From assembly GCF_042651785.1 (NCBI RefSeq), contig NZ_JBHSEC010000020.1, positions 186,001 to 250,000 of the forward strand: 64,000 bases of DNA, in the 5' to 3' direction. The stretch's first letter is position 1, and every line of letters begins with the position of its first letter. The notes below the pieces were generated by a model. The model did no database searches and had not been told where the DNA came from. It saw only the letters and a list, made by a program, of their open reading frames with translations. Shown one piece after another: positions 25,885 to 34,348 of the stretch. The DNA comes from Chungangia koreensis (GTDB lineage: Bacteria; Bacillota; Bacilli; Bacillales_A; Planococcaceae). A program made the position numbers and the translations under genes.

Positions 25885-27123
25885 ATGATGAATAGTAGGT
25901 TAATGATTTGGAAATACCCAGCCCTCTTGCTTACCGGAATAGGAATCGCGAATATCGGTGCTTGGATATATTTAATTGCCTTGAACCTGATCATCCTGGA
26001 CATGACTGAATCCCCTCTTGCAGTGACAGTCCTTTATGTCCTTAAACCGTTTGCCTCCCTTTTGACGAATTTTTGGGCGGGAAGCTTAATCGATCGATTG
26101 AACCAACGCAATTTAATGGTCCTGTTAGATCTTTTCAGAGCAGCTTTCATCGCATGTTTGCCGTTCTTCACCTCACTTTGGCTAATCTATTCTGTTGTAT
26201 TGATTATAAATATGGGAAGTTCAATCTTCGGCCCTACATCTATGACCTACATGACAAAATTGGTACCGGAAGAACAGCGTCAGCGATTCAATTCCCTCAG
26301 AAGTTTGATTCATTCAGGTGCATTTGTTTTAGGACCTGCAGTAGCCGGACTCTTATTCGTCGTCGGTTCACCACTTTTTGCACTCTACATAAATGCAATG
26401 GCTTTACTATTTTCAGGACTGATTACGCTGTTGTTGCCATCTCTGAATGAACTACGTTCCGAACACTCTGTTAAAAACAAGAAACTTTCTCTTTCAACCA
26501 TTCAAGCAGACTGGGCGATTGTCTTGAAATTCAGTAAAGGCAGTCTGTTTGTAGTAAGCGTCTATTCATTGTTCTCAACCATCATGTTGTTAACGGGTTC
26601 CGTCGATTCCCTTGAAGCGTCCTTTGCTAAAGTAGTCCTCTCCCTTTCTAACGATGAATATGGTTTTTTAGTAAGTATAGCCGGAGCAGGTTTTGTAATA
26701 GGGTCAGTAATTAATACATTATTCTCCACCTTTCTTAAGGTGCCTTTCCTGCTATCATTCGGTACGCTATTCCTTTCGGCCGGCTATATCATTTACTCTT
26801 TGTCTCACAGTTTCACTTTAGCTGCCATCGGGTTTTTCACCTTATCATTCGCCTTGTCATTTGCCAACACCGGCTTTTACACTTTCTATCAAAACCATAT
26901 TCCAGTAGAAATCATGGGCAGGGTCAGCAGCGTTTTCGGCTTGTTCGAAGCCATTTTGGCCATCGTTGCAACTGTATTGTTCGGAGTTTTTGCAGAGCTT
27001 CTTTCTATTAAAACCGTCGTAATTTTCGGGACATTACTAATGTTCTTGATTTCCCTCCTATTGTGCAGCGTCTTGCCTTCTGAAAAAAGGACAAATATTG
27101 TTCCCACAAGGGAAAACACGTAA
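25885..27123 (+). CDS. MFS transporter under T-box control
   Basis: 412 residues from ATG 25885 (AAGGAGG 5 nt upstream; ATG 25888 also possible). A reading frame opening at 25825 is an artefact, since it starts inside the T-box. About 12 membrane helices with the motif-A-like segment NFWAGSLIDRLNQRNLMVLLDL between helices two and three, of the MFS_3/EntS-like group usually called exporters. The T-box implies synthesis rises when one tRNA, probably tRNA-Gln, is uncharged. That would suit an importer or a transporter of a related compound more than a drug pump. The substrate is not known. Confidence 0.85.
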   Translation: MMNSRLMIWKYPALLLTGIGIANIGAWIYLIALNLIILDMTESPLAVTVLYVLKPFASLLTNFWAGSLIDRLNQRNLMVLLDLFRAAFIACLPFFTSLWLIYSVVLIINMGSSIFGPTSMTYMTKLVPEEQRQRFNSLRSLIHSGAFVLGPAVAGLLFVVGSPLFALYINAMALLFSGLITLLLPSLNELRSEHSVKNKKLSLSTIQADWAIVLKFSKGSLFVVSVYSLFSTIMLLTGSVDSLEASFAKVVLSLSNDEYGFLVSIAGAGFVIGSVINTLFSTFLKVPFLLSFGTLFLSAGYIIYSLSHSFTLAAIGFFTLSFALSFANTGFYTFYQNHIPVEIMGRVSSVFGLFEAILAIVATVLFGVFAELLSIKTVVIFGTLLMFLISLLLCSVLPSEKRTNIVPTRENT

Positions 27124-27177
27124 AAAGAATGACACAAGGACAGATTTTCTGTTCTCGTGCCACCCTTTTTCAATTAA

Positions 27178-27633
27178 CTAAAACGGTTTTAAAATCATTA
27201 GAGCAATAACTAATATGAATAGAAGATTGATCACATGTTCATATTGAGTAAGTTTTCTTTGCTGTAAAAAATACTGAGCCGGAATCTCTTCACCGGAATG
27301 TTCTTTTAACATCTGTTTAATCGGAGTTGAAATCGGCTTCAATACAAAGGGACCCATAGCCAATGCGGCCAAGTAAAGTCCGAGGCTCAGCCAGTACCAG
27401 CCCGTGCCGAATAAATACGGATTAAGGAATCCCATTAGTAAACCGGTTACGAGCAGTAGTGTACCGCCAACCATTACAAAAATATGGACACGGTTCTTGA
27501 TTGCATACGCATTCCGAAGTTCTGTCATAGTCTTAGCCGATTTTGGTATTGAATTCAAAATAAAACCCGGCCCCATTCCCATAATCGCTGAAAAGATATG
27601 AATGAAGACTAAAACCGAATAGAAGGTGGACAT
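27178..27633 (-). CDS. DUF2269-like integral membrane protein
   Basis: 151 residues with four hydrophobic helices (about 5-23, 50-68, 80-98, 130-148). Features include a His in VFIHIFSAIMGMGPGF near the N-terminus and HIFVMVGGTLLLVTGL, the pattern I associate with DUF2269. Such proteins have no settled function, though the conserved His in membrane helices recalls heme-binding membrane proteins. Convergent with the MFS gene, divergent-free; a short spacer precedes ecsB on the same strand. Confidence 0.65.
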   Translation of the reverse strand: MSTFYSVLVFIHIFSAIMGMGPGFILNSIPKSAKTMTELRNAYAIKNRVHIFVMVGGTLLLVTGLLMGFLNPYLFGTGWYWLSLGLYLAALAMGPFVLKPISTPIKQMLKEHSGEEIPAQYFLQQRKLTQYEHVINLLFILVIALMILKPF

Positions 27634-27734
27634 TGGATATCAGTCCTTTTTTATTTCATTATAATCCTTTTCCTCTGCTAAAATTGTGCCAAAATGACGA
27701 ACAGCCACGGGAACTCCTCGTGGCTGGGTTGTAT

Positions 27735-28928
27735 TTATTTACTTAAGCGCAAAGTAGCTTCCGAAATAATAATGACGATGACTGGTAAAAGCCAAACGCT
27801 ATTGCCATATGCCGGCTGTGCAAATGAAACAATCAATAGAATGATTGCCGATAGCCATTGGACACCTCTAACTATCTTCAATACAGCCTTCCGTCTTGTA
27901 GATTCACTGATTGGGTATAACATGTCCATCCGGAATGTCGATTCAGCTCCCAAAGCAATTTTCAATTGAAGCGTTGCAGCAAAAGCCAAGGCACCTGAGA
28001 AGATGACTGCCACAATTGGAATAGGAATGAAGACAGCCCCTAATGCGGAAAGGAACGTTAACCTTACCCACAAGTAAAACGTTTCATCGGTACGAATGAA
28101 GGTCCTGATCACCAAATACGTTTGAGTATTCTTTTGTCCGTAAGAAATGAACGAGTATAGGAAATTCAGCCACCCTCTTCTGCGGATACTTCCTCTTAAA
28201 TGCGGGACATCCGTGAAATAGTTGGCAAAACGGTAAAACCGGAGCATCCTGTTCTGTTCAACCTTGATGAAATGTTCAAACGGAAACGGATTCTTCCCCC
28301 TTCTACCCATCCAAACATACGCATAGAAGATAATCGGCAAAGCAATCATGACAAGTAGAAGCCATGCTTCGATCAATAAGAAATAAAGAGCAGCGGCCGA
28401 CAGGAGAAAACGGATGACACGATCTCCCCATACGCCATGCCCGTCATTCACCCATCGGAATGAAAAATCGGTGTGGACGTTCCACCATTTCAATACAAAG
28501 ATGGCAACGAAAAAGATGAATAAGGAAATTCCTCTTGTCCCTTCAACGGTGTTTAATAAAGGAACGGCAACGATGCCTGCAATGACTGACAAAAATACTT
28601 GTGAAGACATCGTCCAGGAAAGTGATCGCTGCAAGTATTCCATCAGCTTCGTTTCAAGCGGCAGGAAGTAAACGATATCCGCTTCCTTCAGTAACGTAAC
28701 TGGACCTCCCATAGTAAGAAGCAATCCAATTACAACTGAAACTAAAAGCGCTGCCGGAAACGTATCTGGCACCACCTTTAGCCACTCACTGTAAGAGTAG
28801 CCGCCTGCCCCAATGACAAATAAAATGACAATGGCCAAATGTCCGGTAAATACATATTTCAAATAACGCTGCTGCTCCATCATATAGTGCTGGAACCGCT
28901 TGGTCCAAATATCGCGGAGACTATTCAT
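27735..28928 (-). CDS. ecsB: ABC transporter permease EcsB
   Basis: 397 residues with six to eight hydrophobic segments, beginning NSLRDIWTKRFQHYMMEQQRYLKYVF as in EcsB. It overlaps ecsA by 8 nt. In B. subtilis EcsAB loss impairs RasP-dependent intramembrane proteolysis, secretion and competence; in other Firmicutes it exports linear peptides. The usual third gene, ecsC, is not downstream here; a GC-rich hairpin (27702-27726) follows the stop. Confidence 0.88.
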   Translation of the reverse strand: MNSLRDIWTKRFQHYMMEQQRYLKYVFTGHLAIVILFVIGAGGYSYSEWLKVVPDTFPAALLVSVVIGLLLTMGGPVTLLKEADIVYFLPLETKLMEYLQRSLSWTMSSQVFLSVIAGIVAVPLLNTVEGTRGISLFIFFVAIFVLKWWNVHTDFSFRWVNDGHGVWGDRVIRFLLSAAALYFLLIEAWLLLVMIALPIIFYAYVWMGRRGKNPFPFEHFIKVEQNRMLRFYRFANYFTDVPHLRGSIRRRGWLNFLYSFISYGQKNTQTYLVIRTFIRTDETFYLWVRLTFLSALGAVFIPIPIVAVIFSGALAFAATLQLKIALGAESTFRMDMLYPISESTRRKAVLKIVRGVQWLSAIILLIVSFAQPAYGNSVWLLPVIVIIISEATLRLSK

Positions 28929-29670
28929 CGTCCTGCTCCTTTGTCATAGCGATGTATAGGTCATCCAAGGACGCTCCAGGCATGTTGAAAGCTGCTCTTA
29001 AGTCGTTCATATTTCCTTGAGCACGAATCTTGCCATTATTCAATAGTAGTATTCGATCACAGTATCTCTCGGCAGTAGAAAGTATGTGGGTGGACATCAG
29101 CACAGAAGCCCCTTCCTCTTTCTTCTCTTTCATCTGATCTAATAATGATTGAATACCAAGCGGATCTAATCCGACGAACGGTTCATCAATAATGTAAAGG
29201 GATGGATTTACTAAAAAGGCACACATGATCATCACTTTCTGGCGCATACCTTTTGAAAAGTGAGATGGGAACCAATTTAGCCGCTTCTCCATTCTAAATT
29301 CCTTTAATAAGTCAGCGGACCGGGCTTCAAAGGTTTCACGTTCTAACCCATAAGCCATTGCGGTCAGTTCCAAATGTTCACGAAGCGTCAGTTCATCGTA
29401 AAGTATAGGGGTTTCAGGGATGTAGGTGAAAGAAGATCGGTACGTTTCCGGTTGTTCACTGAATGACACACCGTTCACGCGGATCTCACCTTTCATCGGT
29501 TCCATTAATCCGATAATATGCTTAATCGTCGTACTTTTTCCTGCACCGTTCAATCCGATCAGCCCTACTAATTCTCCCGGGCCGATGGAAAAATGCAAAT
29601 CATGGAGCACCGGCTTTCTCGTATACCCGCCAGTGACGCCTTCTACAGTTAATACTTCCATTTCTGCCAC
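28921..29670 (-). CDS. ecsA: ABC transporter ATPase EcsA
   Basis: 249 residues from GTG 29670 (GGAG 7 nt upstream). Walker A GLNGAGKST at about 38-46, Q-loop YIPETPILYDELT, signature SKGMRQKVMIM (in place of LSGGQ), Walker B YIIDEPFVGLD and H-loop STHIL. The SKGM signature is typical of Ecs and Nat-type ATPases. It energises EcsB and is divergent from hit, as in B. subtilis. Confidence 0.92.
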   Translation of the reverse strand: MAEMEVLTVEGVTGGYTRKPVLHDLHFSIGPGELVGLIGLNGAGKSTTIKHIIGLMEPMKGEIRVNGVSFSEQPETYRSSFTYIPETPILYDELTLREHLELTAMAYGLERETFEARSADLLKEFRMEKRLNWFPSHFSKGMRQKVMIMCAFLVNPSLYIIDEPFVGLDPLGIQSLLDQMKEKKEEGASVLMSTHILSTAERYCDRILLLNNGKIRAQGNMNDLRAAFNMPGASLDDLYIAMTKEQDDE

Positions 29671-29784
29671 CTCAATTCTCCTTTTATTTTAGCAAATAGT
29701 CTACGACTTTTCTTCAACTATCCTACAAGCCACTACTAAGAAAATATGATAAACTATGGGCAATATATGAAAGGAAGTGTCGGT

Positions 29785-30210
29785 ATGCACGATTGTATTT
29801 TTTGTAAGATTATCGATGGGGATATTCCAAGCGCTAAAATCTATGAGGATGAGCATGTCTATGCCTTTATGGATATTATGCCGCTGACAAAAGGCCATAC
29901 CCTGATCATTCCGAAAAATCATAAAGAGAATGTCTATGATCTTTCTTCAGAAGAAGCTGGACAATTATTCTCTGTTGCACCGAAAATTGCAAATGTATTA
30001 AAGGAGACGTTCCATCCCGCGGGAATGAACCTTTTACAAAATAATGGCGCACCTGCTGGTCAAAGCGTGTTCCACTTCCACATGCACTTCATCCCACGCT
30101 ATGACCAAACTGACGGTTTAAAGTTAACTTGGAATACGAAAGAGCGTGAATACACTCCTGAACGAATCTCAGAGATCGCGGCTGAAATTCGTGAAAAGTT
30201 AGAAAATTAA
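29785..30210 (+). CDS. hit: HIT-family nucleotide hydrolase Hit
   Basis: 141 residues from ATG 29785 (AAAGGAAGTG upstream). Zinc-binding CIFCK at 4-8 and the histidine triad HFHMHF near 97-102, which gives the catalytic His. HIT proteins hydrolyse AMP-linked compounds such as adenosine phosphoramidates. Placement opposite ecsAB is conserved in B. subtilis. Confidence 0.93.
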   Translation: MHDCIFCKIIDGDIPSAKIYEDEHVYAFMDIMPLTKGHTLIIPKNHKENVYDLSSEEAGQLFSVAPKIANVLKETFHPAGMNLLQNNGAPAGQSVFHFHMHFIPRYDQTDGLKLTWNTKEREYTPERISEIAAEIREKLEN

Positions 30211-30301
30211 CTTCTTGCTTTCTATGTAATTTACCTGTAAAATGACATATAAGTTTTTCGCTGTCGGTCACGAGGACACGTCAGGAGAAACCAAAAAAAT
30301 C

Positions 30302-30329
30302 GAGCATAGTCGAGGAGAGATGAGAAATG
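30302..30329 (+). promoter_or_regulatory. TRAP-like (G/U)AG repeat array over the trpP ribosome binding site
   Basis: Five triplets at a strict 5-nt period: GAG 30302, UAG 30307, GAG 30312, GAG 30317, GAG 30322, followed by ATG at 30327. More GAG triplets lie upstream (30272, 30285) out of register. The array includes the Shine-Dalgarno bases (GAGGAGAG), so bound tryptophan-TRAP would block ribosome entry, as known for B. subtilis trpP. Confidence 0.8.
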
Positions 30330-30851
30330 AATACGAAGAATTTAGTGTTGATGGCACTCTTAGTGGGTGTCGGGGCAGCTCTTTATGTTGCCATTCCGGG
30401 ATATAACGGAGGAATGAAACCCGATTTCATGTTGACCATGATGTTTGTGGGAATCCTTTTATTCCCTGATAAGAAGAGCGTGTTTTTACTGGCAGTGTCC
30501 ACCGGAGTTATTTCAGGCTTGTTTTCAACGTTCCCAAGCGGTTTCATTCCGAATATCGTGGATAAGTTTGTAACGGCCTATGCATTCTATGGACTTTTGT
30601 TAGTATTGAAGAGTTTAAGTAAAAAACTTCCTGTTGCAGCAGTATTAGCCGCGATTGGGACATTAATCTCCGGAACTGTTTTCTTATCTGTAGCGATTTT
30701 CCTAATCGGAGTCGATATGCCATTCTTACTCTTATTCACAACAGTGGTATTACCTGCTGTTGCGATCAATGTGGTGGCATTTGTCATCATTTATCCGATT
30801 ATTACCGGGATTGTCAAACGTTCTAAATTTGAAACAGCCTTATCCCATTAA
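30327..30851 (+). CDS. trpP: Tryptophan transporter TrpP
   Basis: 174 residues, five to six membrane helices, small like the substrate-specific S components of ECF-type uptake systems. It matches B. subtilis TrpP (YhaG) in length, in the GYNGGMKPDFML segment (about 27-38) and in position after hit. It takes up tryptophan. Control by TRAP is suggested by the triplet array over its start. A terminator follows at 30864. Confidence 0.88.
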   Translation: MNTKNLVLMALLVGVGAALYVAIPGYNGGMKPDFMLTMMFVGILLFPDKKSVFLLAVSTGVISGLFSTFPSGFIPNIVDKFVTAYAFYGLLLVLKSLSKKLPVAAVLAAIGTLISGTVFLSVAIFLIGVDMPFLLLFTTVVLPAVAINVVAFVIIYPIITGIVKRSKFETALSH

Positions 30852-30863
30852 AATAACAGATCC

Positions 30864-30895
30864 AACGCAGGACAGCGATTGTCCTGCGTTTTTTA
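30864..30895 (+). terminator. Terminator of trpP
   Basis: AACGCAGGAC (30864-30873) pairs perfectly with GTCCTGCGTT (30881-30890), then T residues. Confidence 0.92.
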
Positions 30896-31000
30896 TTTTC
30901 AAAAACATTTTCATAGATGATTGTCGTGAAATGACATCCATGTTTTAATGAAGATAATGAAAGGAATACTATCTATATATAGGAAGGGGAGAATTTGTTT

Positions 31001-31363
31001 ATGAAAGCTTCAACTTTTTTCATCGGTTTAGCCGCGGGAGCAACAGCTGGCGCCCTAACCGCCCTTTTTTCCACACCGAAATCCGGGTCTGAATTGCGGA
31101 TGACTGTTAAAAATGCTTCAACTGACTGGAAGGAAAAATTTGTAGACGTAAAAGACCAAGTTGCAAATTTAAAAGATTCCATCTCTGGATTAACAAAAGA
31201 ATCGAAAGAACAGATTCCAGAGGTTGTGGATGGAGTAAAAGTTTCCTTACAAACATGGAAAGATGAAACAGTTCCGATCCAAAATCGCCTACAGGATGAG
31301 ATTTCTGCCATTCAGCAATCGCTTGATCAATTAGAGCAAGCAATGGCCCAAGTCCGAAAGTGA
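31001..31363 (+). CDS. yhaH: YtxH-domain protein YhaH
   Basis: 120 residues from ATG 31001 (AAGGGGAG with about 10-nt spacing; TTG 30995 is too close). One N-terminal membrane helix FFIGLAAGATAGALTALF followed by the STPKSG motif of YtxH proteins, then a long amphipathic, probably coiled-coil region. Members are envelope-associated stress or sporulation proteins of unclear role. Same place as yhaH in B. subtilis. Confidence 0.83.
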   Translation: MKASTFFIGLAAGATAGALTALFSTPKSGSELRMTVKNASTDWKEKFVDVKDQVANLKDSISGLTKESKEQIPEVVDGVKVSLQTWKDETVPIQNRLQDEISAIQQSLDQLEQAMAQVRK

Positions 31364-31365
31364 GG

Positions 31366-31396
31366 AAGACTGTCGACTCCAGGCAGTCTTTTCTTT
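31366..31396 (+). terminator. Terminator of yhaH
   Basis: AAGACTG (31366-31372) pairs with CAGTCTT (31384-31390), followed by T-rich sequence. Confidence 0.75.
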
Positions 31397-31488
31397 TGGG
31401 TCCAAAAAGTTTCTAAAATTCAAACTTTTAACTTTATTACTTTATTGCTATAATGTCAGTATATCAGGTTTGGAAATGAGGGGTAAAA

Positions 31489-32046
31489 TTGGGAGAAATG
31501 AAGTACACAACAAAAGAGGCCATGATTTATAGCCAACGAATTGCCCAGTTATCAAAAGCACTTTGGAAAGCGGTGGAAAGAGACTGGCAAACATGGATCA
31601 AACCGTATGATTTGAATATCAACGAACATCACATTCTGTGGATTGCCTATCATATGAAAGGTGCCACCATCTCTGACGTTGCTAAATTTGGGGTAATGCA
31701 CGTTTCAACTGCCTTTAACTTCTCTAAGAAGTTGGAAGAACGCGGGCTTCTAAAGTTTTCTAAAAGAGATGATGACAAACGCAATACGTACGTGGAAGTG
31801 ACGGAAATAGGGGAATCGTTACTTGACGATATGAATGATCACTACTTAGATACGAAACATGCCGCTTTAGATAGTTCGTTGCCGCTAAAGGATATTTATG
31901 GTCGCTTTCCAGAATTCATGGAATTAATGGCCGTCATCCGCAATATATATGGTGATGACTTTATGGAAATTTTCGAAAAGGGTTTCCGAAACTTGGACCA
32001 GTCATTGAAAGAGGACGAAGAAGTCGCTTATACGGAAATTGATTGA
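31489..32046 (+). CDS. hpr: Transition-state regulator Hpr (ScoC)
   Basis: 185 residues from TTG 31489 (GAGGGG 5 nt upstream; ATG 31498 possible). MarR-type winged helix: the segment LNINEHHILWIAY, then ISDVAKFGVMHVSTAFNFSKKLEERG, nearly the same as I recall for B. subtilis Hpr, which represses protease, sporulation and oligopeptide-permease genes. The C-terminal helix (about 150-178) is acidic. Position between yhaH and prsA is conserved. It probably controls exoprotein production here as well. Confidence 0.93.
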   Translation: MGEMKYTTKEAMIYSQRIAQLSKALWKAVERDWQTWIKPYDLNINEHHILWIAYHMKGATISDVAKFGVMHVSTAFNFSKKLEERGLLKFSKRDDDKRNTYVEVTEIGESLLDDMNDHYLDTKHAALDSSLPLKDIYGRFPEFMELMAVIRNIYGDDFMEIFEKGFRNLDQSLKEDEEVAYTEID

Positions 32047-32161
32047 ACCCGAAAATGAAAACGCTATCTTATTTGTAATATAAATAGGGTTGATTTTTAC
32101 ATCAAAAAGTCGTATTGTATGTATCGCATCCAAACAAGAATAATAGGAGCTGCATACAATC

Positions 32162-32704
32162 ATGAACTGTTGGAAGACAATCAACGTCAAAAAACAATAC
32201 GGCTTTGAGCGGATCTTTCTTTTATCGTCCATTGCTTTTTTAACTGTTTTTACAGTTTTTCATATCATTATGGGAATGGTTGATGCGGTTCCTTATTCAG
32301 ACCGCCTGTTTCCATTATTTACTGCTGTATTCTTTTTGATTTATCCAATCCATAAATCGCTTCATTTCATTCCTTTAATCCGCTATCGTGAACACGTGGA
32401 TTTTTCTGTGAAGAAGCTATTTATCTACGTTCCTGTTCTTTCCCTATTCGTGAGAGAACCTGTACCGAAATTCAATTTTGTTTTATCGCTTCTAATGCCG
32501 TTTGTCGTGCTGAATACGGCACTTTTGGCTGGAGCTTATATATTGCCTGCCTTTGCACATTATTTCAGCATCCTGCTCGCTTTCCATTGCGGGCTTTGCC
32601 TAATTGATTTAATCTATGTAAAGCATTTAGTGCGTTCCCCGAAAACGAGTTTAGTAGAGGAAACGGCACATGGCTATGAAATCTTGATTCCTCCATCTGA
32701 GTAA
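32162..32704 (+). CDS. DUF3267-like membrane protein
   Basis: 180 residues, about four membrane helices (around 20-40, 48-66, 100-125, 130-150). The first loop reads HKSLHFIPL, where DUF3267 proteins have a zinc-protease-like HExxH; here Glu is replaced, so protease activity is unlikely. B. subtilis has such a protein (YhaJ, as I recall) in this place. Function unknown. The start ATG 32162 is preceded by AATAGGAGC. Confidence 0.7.
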   Translation: MNCWKTINVKKQYGFERIFLLSSIAFLTVFTVFHIIMGMVDAVPYSDRLFPLFTAVFFLIYPIHKSLHFIPLIRYREHVDFSVKKLFIYVPVLSLFVREPVPKFNFVLSLLMPFVVLNTALLAGAYILPAFAHYFSILLAFHCGLCLIDLIYVKHLVRSPKTSLVEETAHGYEILIPPSE

Positions 32705-32752
32705 AAAAGGGATTCTCTTTTTCTCCGACTTTTGATATGCTTGTGAGGAGCC

Positions 32753-32956
32753 ATGAGGGGAGGAACAACTTTGATCATCACGGTTGTGGTAATTTTTTCA
32801 ATACTTTATCTGTTTCAAATAAATCGGATGACGTACGCACTATGCCTTTCCAGGGAAATCCCCGAAGAGAAGCAACCTAAAATTTTCCGTACAATCAACG
32901 TACTCATTACGATTTTACTCATATCGTTTTTTATAGAGGTTCTATATACAGTATAA
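32753..32956 (+). CDS. Small two-helix membrane protein
   Basis: 67 residues with hydrophobic helices at about 6-21 and 48-64 and a charged middle (SREIPEEKQPKIFR). Start ATG 32753 has TGTGAGGAG just upstream. Not recognised with confidence; it lies where B. subtilis has short yha genes. It is followed at once by a strong terminator, and may be co-transcribed with the DUF3267-like gene 48 nt upstream. Confidence 0.6.
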   Translation: MRGGTTLIITVVVIFSILYLFQINRMTYALCLSREIPEEKQPKIFRTINVLITILLISFFIEVLYTV

Positions 32957-32989
32957 AAGTCCATTCGCCCCTTCGGGCGAATGGACTTT
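32956..32989. terminator. Bidirectional terminator
   Basis: 15-bp perfect stem (32956-32970 with 32975-32989) with a CTTC loop; serves the membrane-protein gene and the convergent yjcZ-like gene. Confidence 0.92.
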
Positions 32990-32994
32990 CTATT

Positions 32995-33090
32995 TTAGTA
33001 CAAGTAAGCTGCGCCAACAATGATGAGTAGAATGAACAAAACAACAATCAACGCAAAACCACTTGCGTAACCACCGTATCCTCCGCTCAT
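32995..33090 (-). CDS. YjcZ-family sporulation peptide
   Basis: 31 residues, SGGYGGYASGF followed by one membrane helix (ALIVVLFILLIIVGAAYLY). This is the YjcZ/YczM pattern: glycine-tyrosine N-terminus plus C-terminal helix, found in spore formers in several copies. GGGGGTG stands 7 nt before ATG 33090; the longer reading from 33198 has no site. Role in sporulation is assumed from the family only. Confidence 0.82.
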   Translation of the reverse strand: MSGGYGGYASGFALIVVLFILLIIVGAAYLY

Positions 33091-33227
33091 TACTGACACC
33101 CCCTCTCTCTTTTTTATCCTATGCACAAACAAAAAGGCTTTGTAGGCAAATGGACGGGGAACCATTTTGTTTTTAATTCGTTTATGGTATAGTAACAACT
33201 GTCAAATAATAGTTAGGAGAGACATGC

Positions 33228-34103
33228 ATGAAAAAATCAGTATTAGCTTTTACACTTGCTGCTTCCGTCCTTGCCCTCTCCGCGTGCAGCGGAAATGGCT
33301 CAGATGACGTTGTAGTTAAATCTAAAGCCGGCGATATTACAAAAGACGAACTTTATCAGGAAATGAAATCTTCTGTTGGTAAACAAGCACTACAAATGTT
33401 GATCATTGAAGATGTCCTTGCTTCTAAATATGAAGTAACAGATAAAGAAGTTGATGAGCAATTCAATAAAATGAAAGAACAATACGGCGAAAGCTTTGAA
33501 CAATACTTAGCAAGCCAAGGCCATACAGAGAAGAGCTTGAAAAACACAATCAGGATGAATACTCTTCAAGAAAAGGCTTTGCTTGAAGATGTAGAAGTAA
33601 CAGACGAAGAAGTGAAGACGTACATTGAAAACTCCAAAAAAGAAGTAAATGCACGCCACATCTTAGTTGAAGACGAAGCAACTGCAAAAGAAGTGAAGGA
33701 CAAGCTTAACAGTGGCGGAGACTTCGCTGATTTGGCAAAAGAGTACTCCACTGATCCAGGTTCTGCTGAAAACGGCGGGTCAGTTGACTGGTTTGGCGTC
33801 GATGCCCAAATGGTACCTGAATTCATCGATACAGCATTTTCACTCGAGAAGAATGAAATCAGTGAACCTGTAAAATCTCAATACGGTTACCATATCATTC
33901 AAGTAACTGATATCCGGGATGTGGAATCAGAATTGGACTTCGAAAAAGACAAGGAAGAAATCCGTAAAGAATTAGCTTATAAAAAAGCTGACCAAACTGC
34001 ATTCTTAGAAAAAGTAAGAAAAATGATTGAAGATGCAGATGTAAAGATTGAAGACAAAGATTTGAAAGACGCTTTGGATTCCATCATGAATGCGCAAGCT
34101 TAA
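33228..34103 (+). CDS. prsA: Foldase lipoprotein PrsA
   Basis: 291 residues. Lipoprotein signal with lipobox LSAC, Cys at about 20. Central parvulin-type peptidyl-prolyl isomerase domain, about 137-225: ARHILVEDEATA, FADLAKEYSTDPGSAENGGSVDWF and YGYHIIQVTD. The flanking helical parts form the chaperone lobe. It is anchored on the outer face of the membrane and helps secreted proteins fold. Position beside hpr and yhaM is as in B. subtilis. Confidence 0.95.
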   Translation: MKKSVLAFTLAASVLALSACSGNGSDDVVVKSKAGDITKDELYQEMKSSVGKQALQMLIIEDVLASKYEVTDKEVDEQFNKMKEQYGESFEQYLASQGHTEKSLKNTIRMNTLQEKALLEDVEVTDEEVKTYIENSKKEVNARHILVEDEATAKEVKDKLNSGGDFADLAKEYSTDPGSAENGGSVDWFGVDAQMVPEFIDTAFSLEKNEISEPVKSQYGYHIIQVTDIRDVESELDFEKDKEEIRKELAYKKADQTAFLEKVRKMIEDADVKIEDKDLKDALDSIMNAQA

Positions 34104-34114
34104 TGCATGTTAAA

Positions 34115-34146
34115 AGACGATCCTGTAAACAGGGTCGTCTTTTTTT
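34115..34146 (+). terminator. Terminator of prsA
   Basis: AGACGATCCTG (34115-34125) pairs with CAGGGTCGTCT (34130-34140), followed by seven T residues. Confidence 0.92.
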
Positions 34147-34199
34147 GGTGCTTCATCGATTTAGCTCATCAGTACGGGTCCATCTGGGGCATGTTCGTC

Positions 34200-34262
34200 A
34201 TTTTAATCAGCATTAACTTTCTCATTTTCAACATTAACCTTCTCTTTTCCAGTATTATCATC
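34200..34262. repeat. Degenerate 21-bp direct repeat, about three copies
   Basis: CAGCATTAAC at 34208, CAACATTAAC at 34229 and CAGTATTATC at 34250 are spaced 21 bp apart, with TTTCTCATTTT-like sequence between. The copies are weaker than at 16608 or 24074. It lies between the prsA and yhaM terminators. Confidence 0.55.
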
Positions 34263-34295
34263 CCCCAATCATCTTAGAAGCAACGATGCCATTCA

Positions 34296-34323
34296 AAAAG
34301 GGAAGCACATTGGCTTCCCTTTT
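34296..34323 (-). terminator. Terminator of the yhaONM operon
   Basis: AAAAGGGAAGC (34296-34306) pairs with GCTTCCCTTTT (34313-34323), with T residues after it on the minus strand. Confidence 0.85.
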
Positions 34324-34348
34324 CAAACTACTATTCTCATTTTATTCA

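Noticed and set aside
27702..27726. Hairpin CAGCCACG/CGTGGCTG after ecsB as a terminator
   Set aside because: The stem is good but there is no T-run after it on the minus strand; listed only as context.
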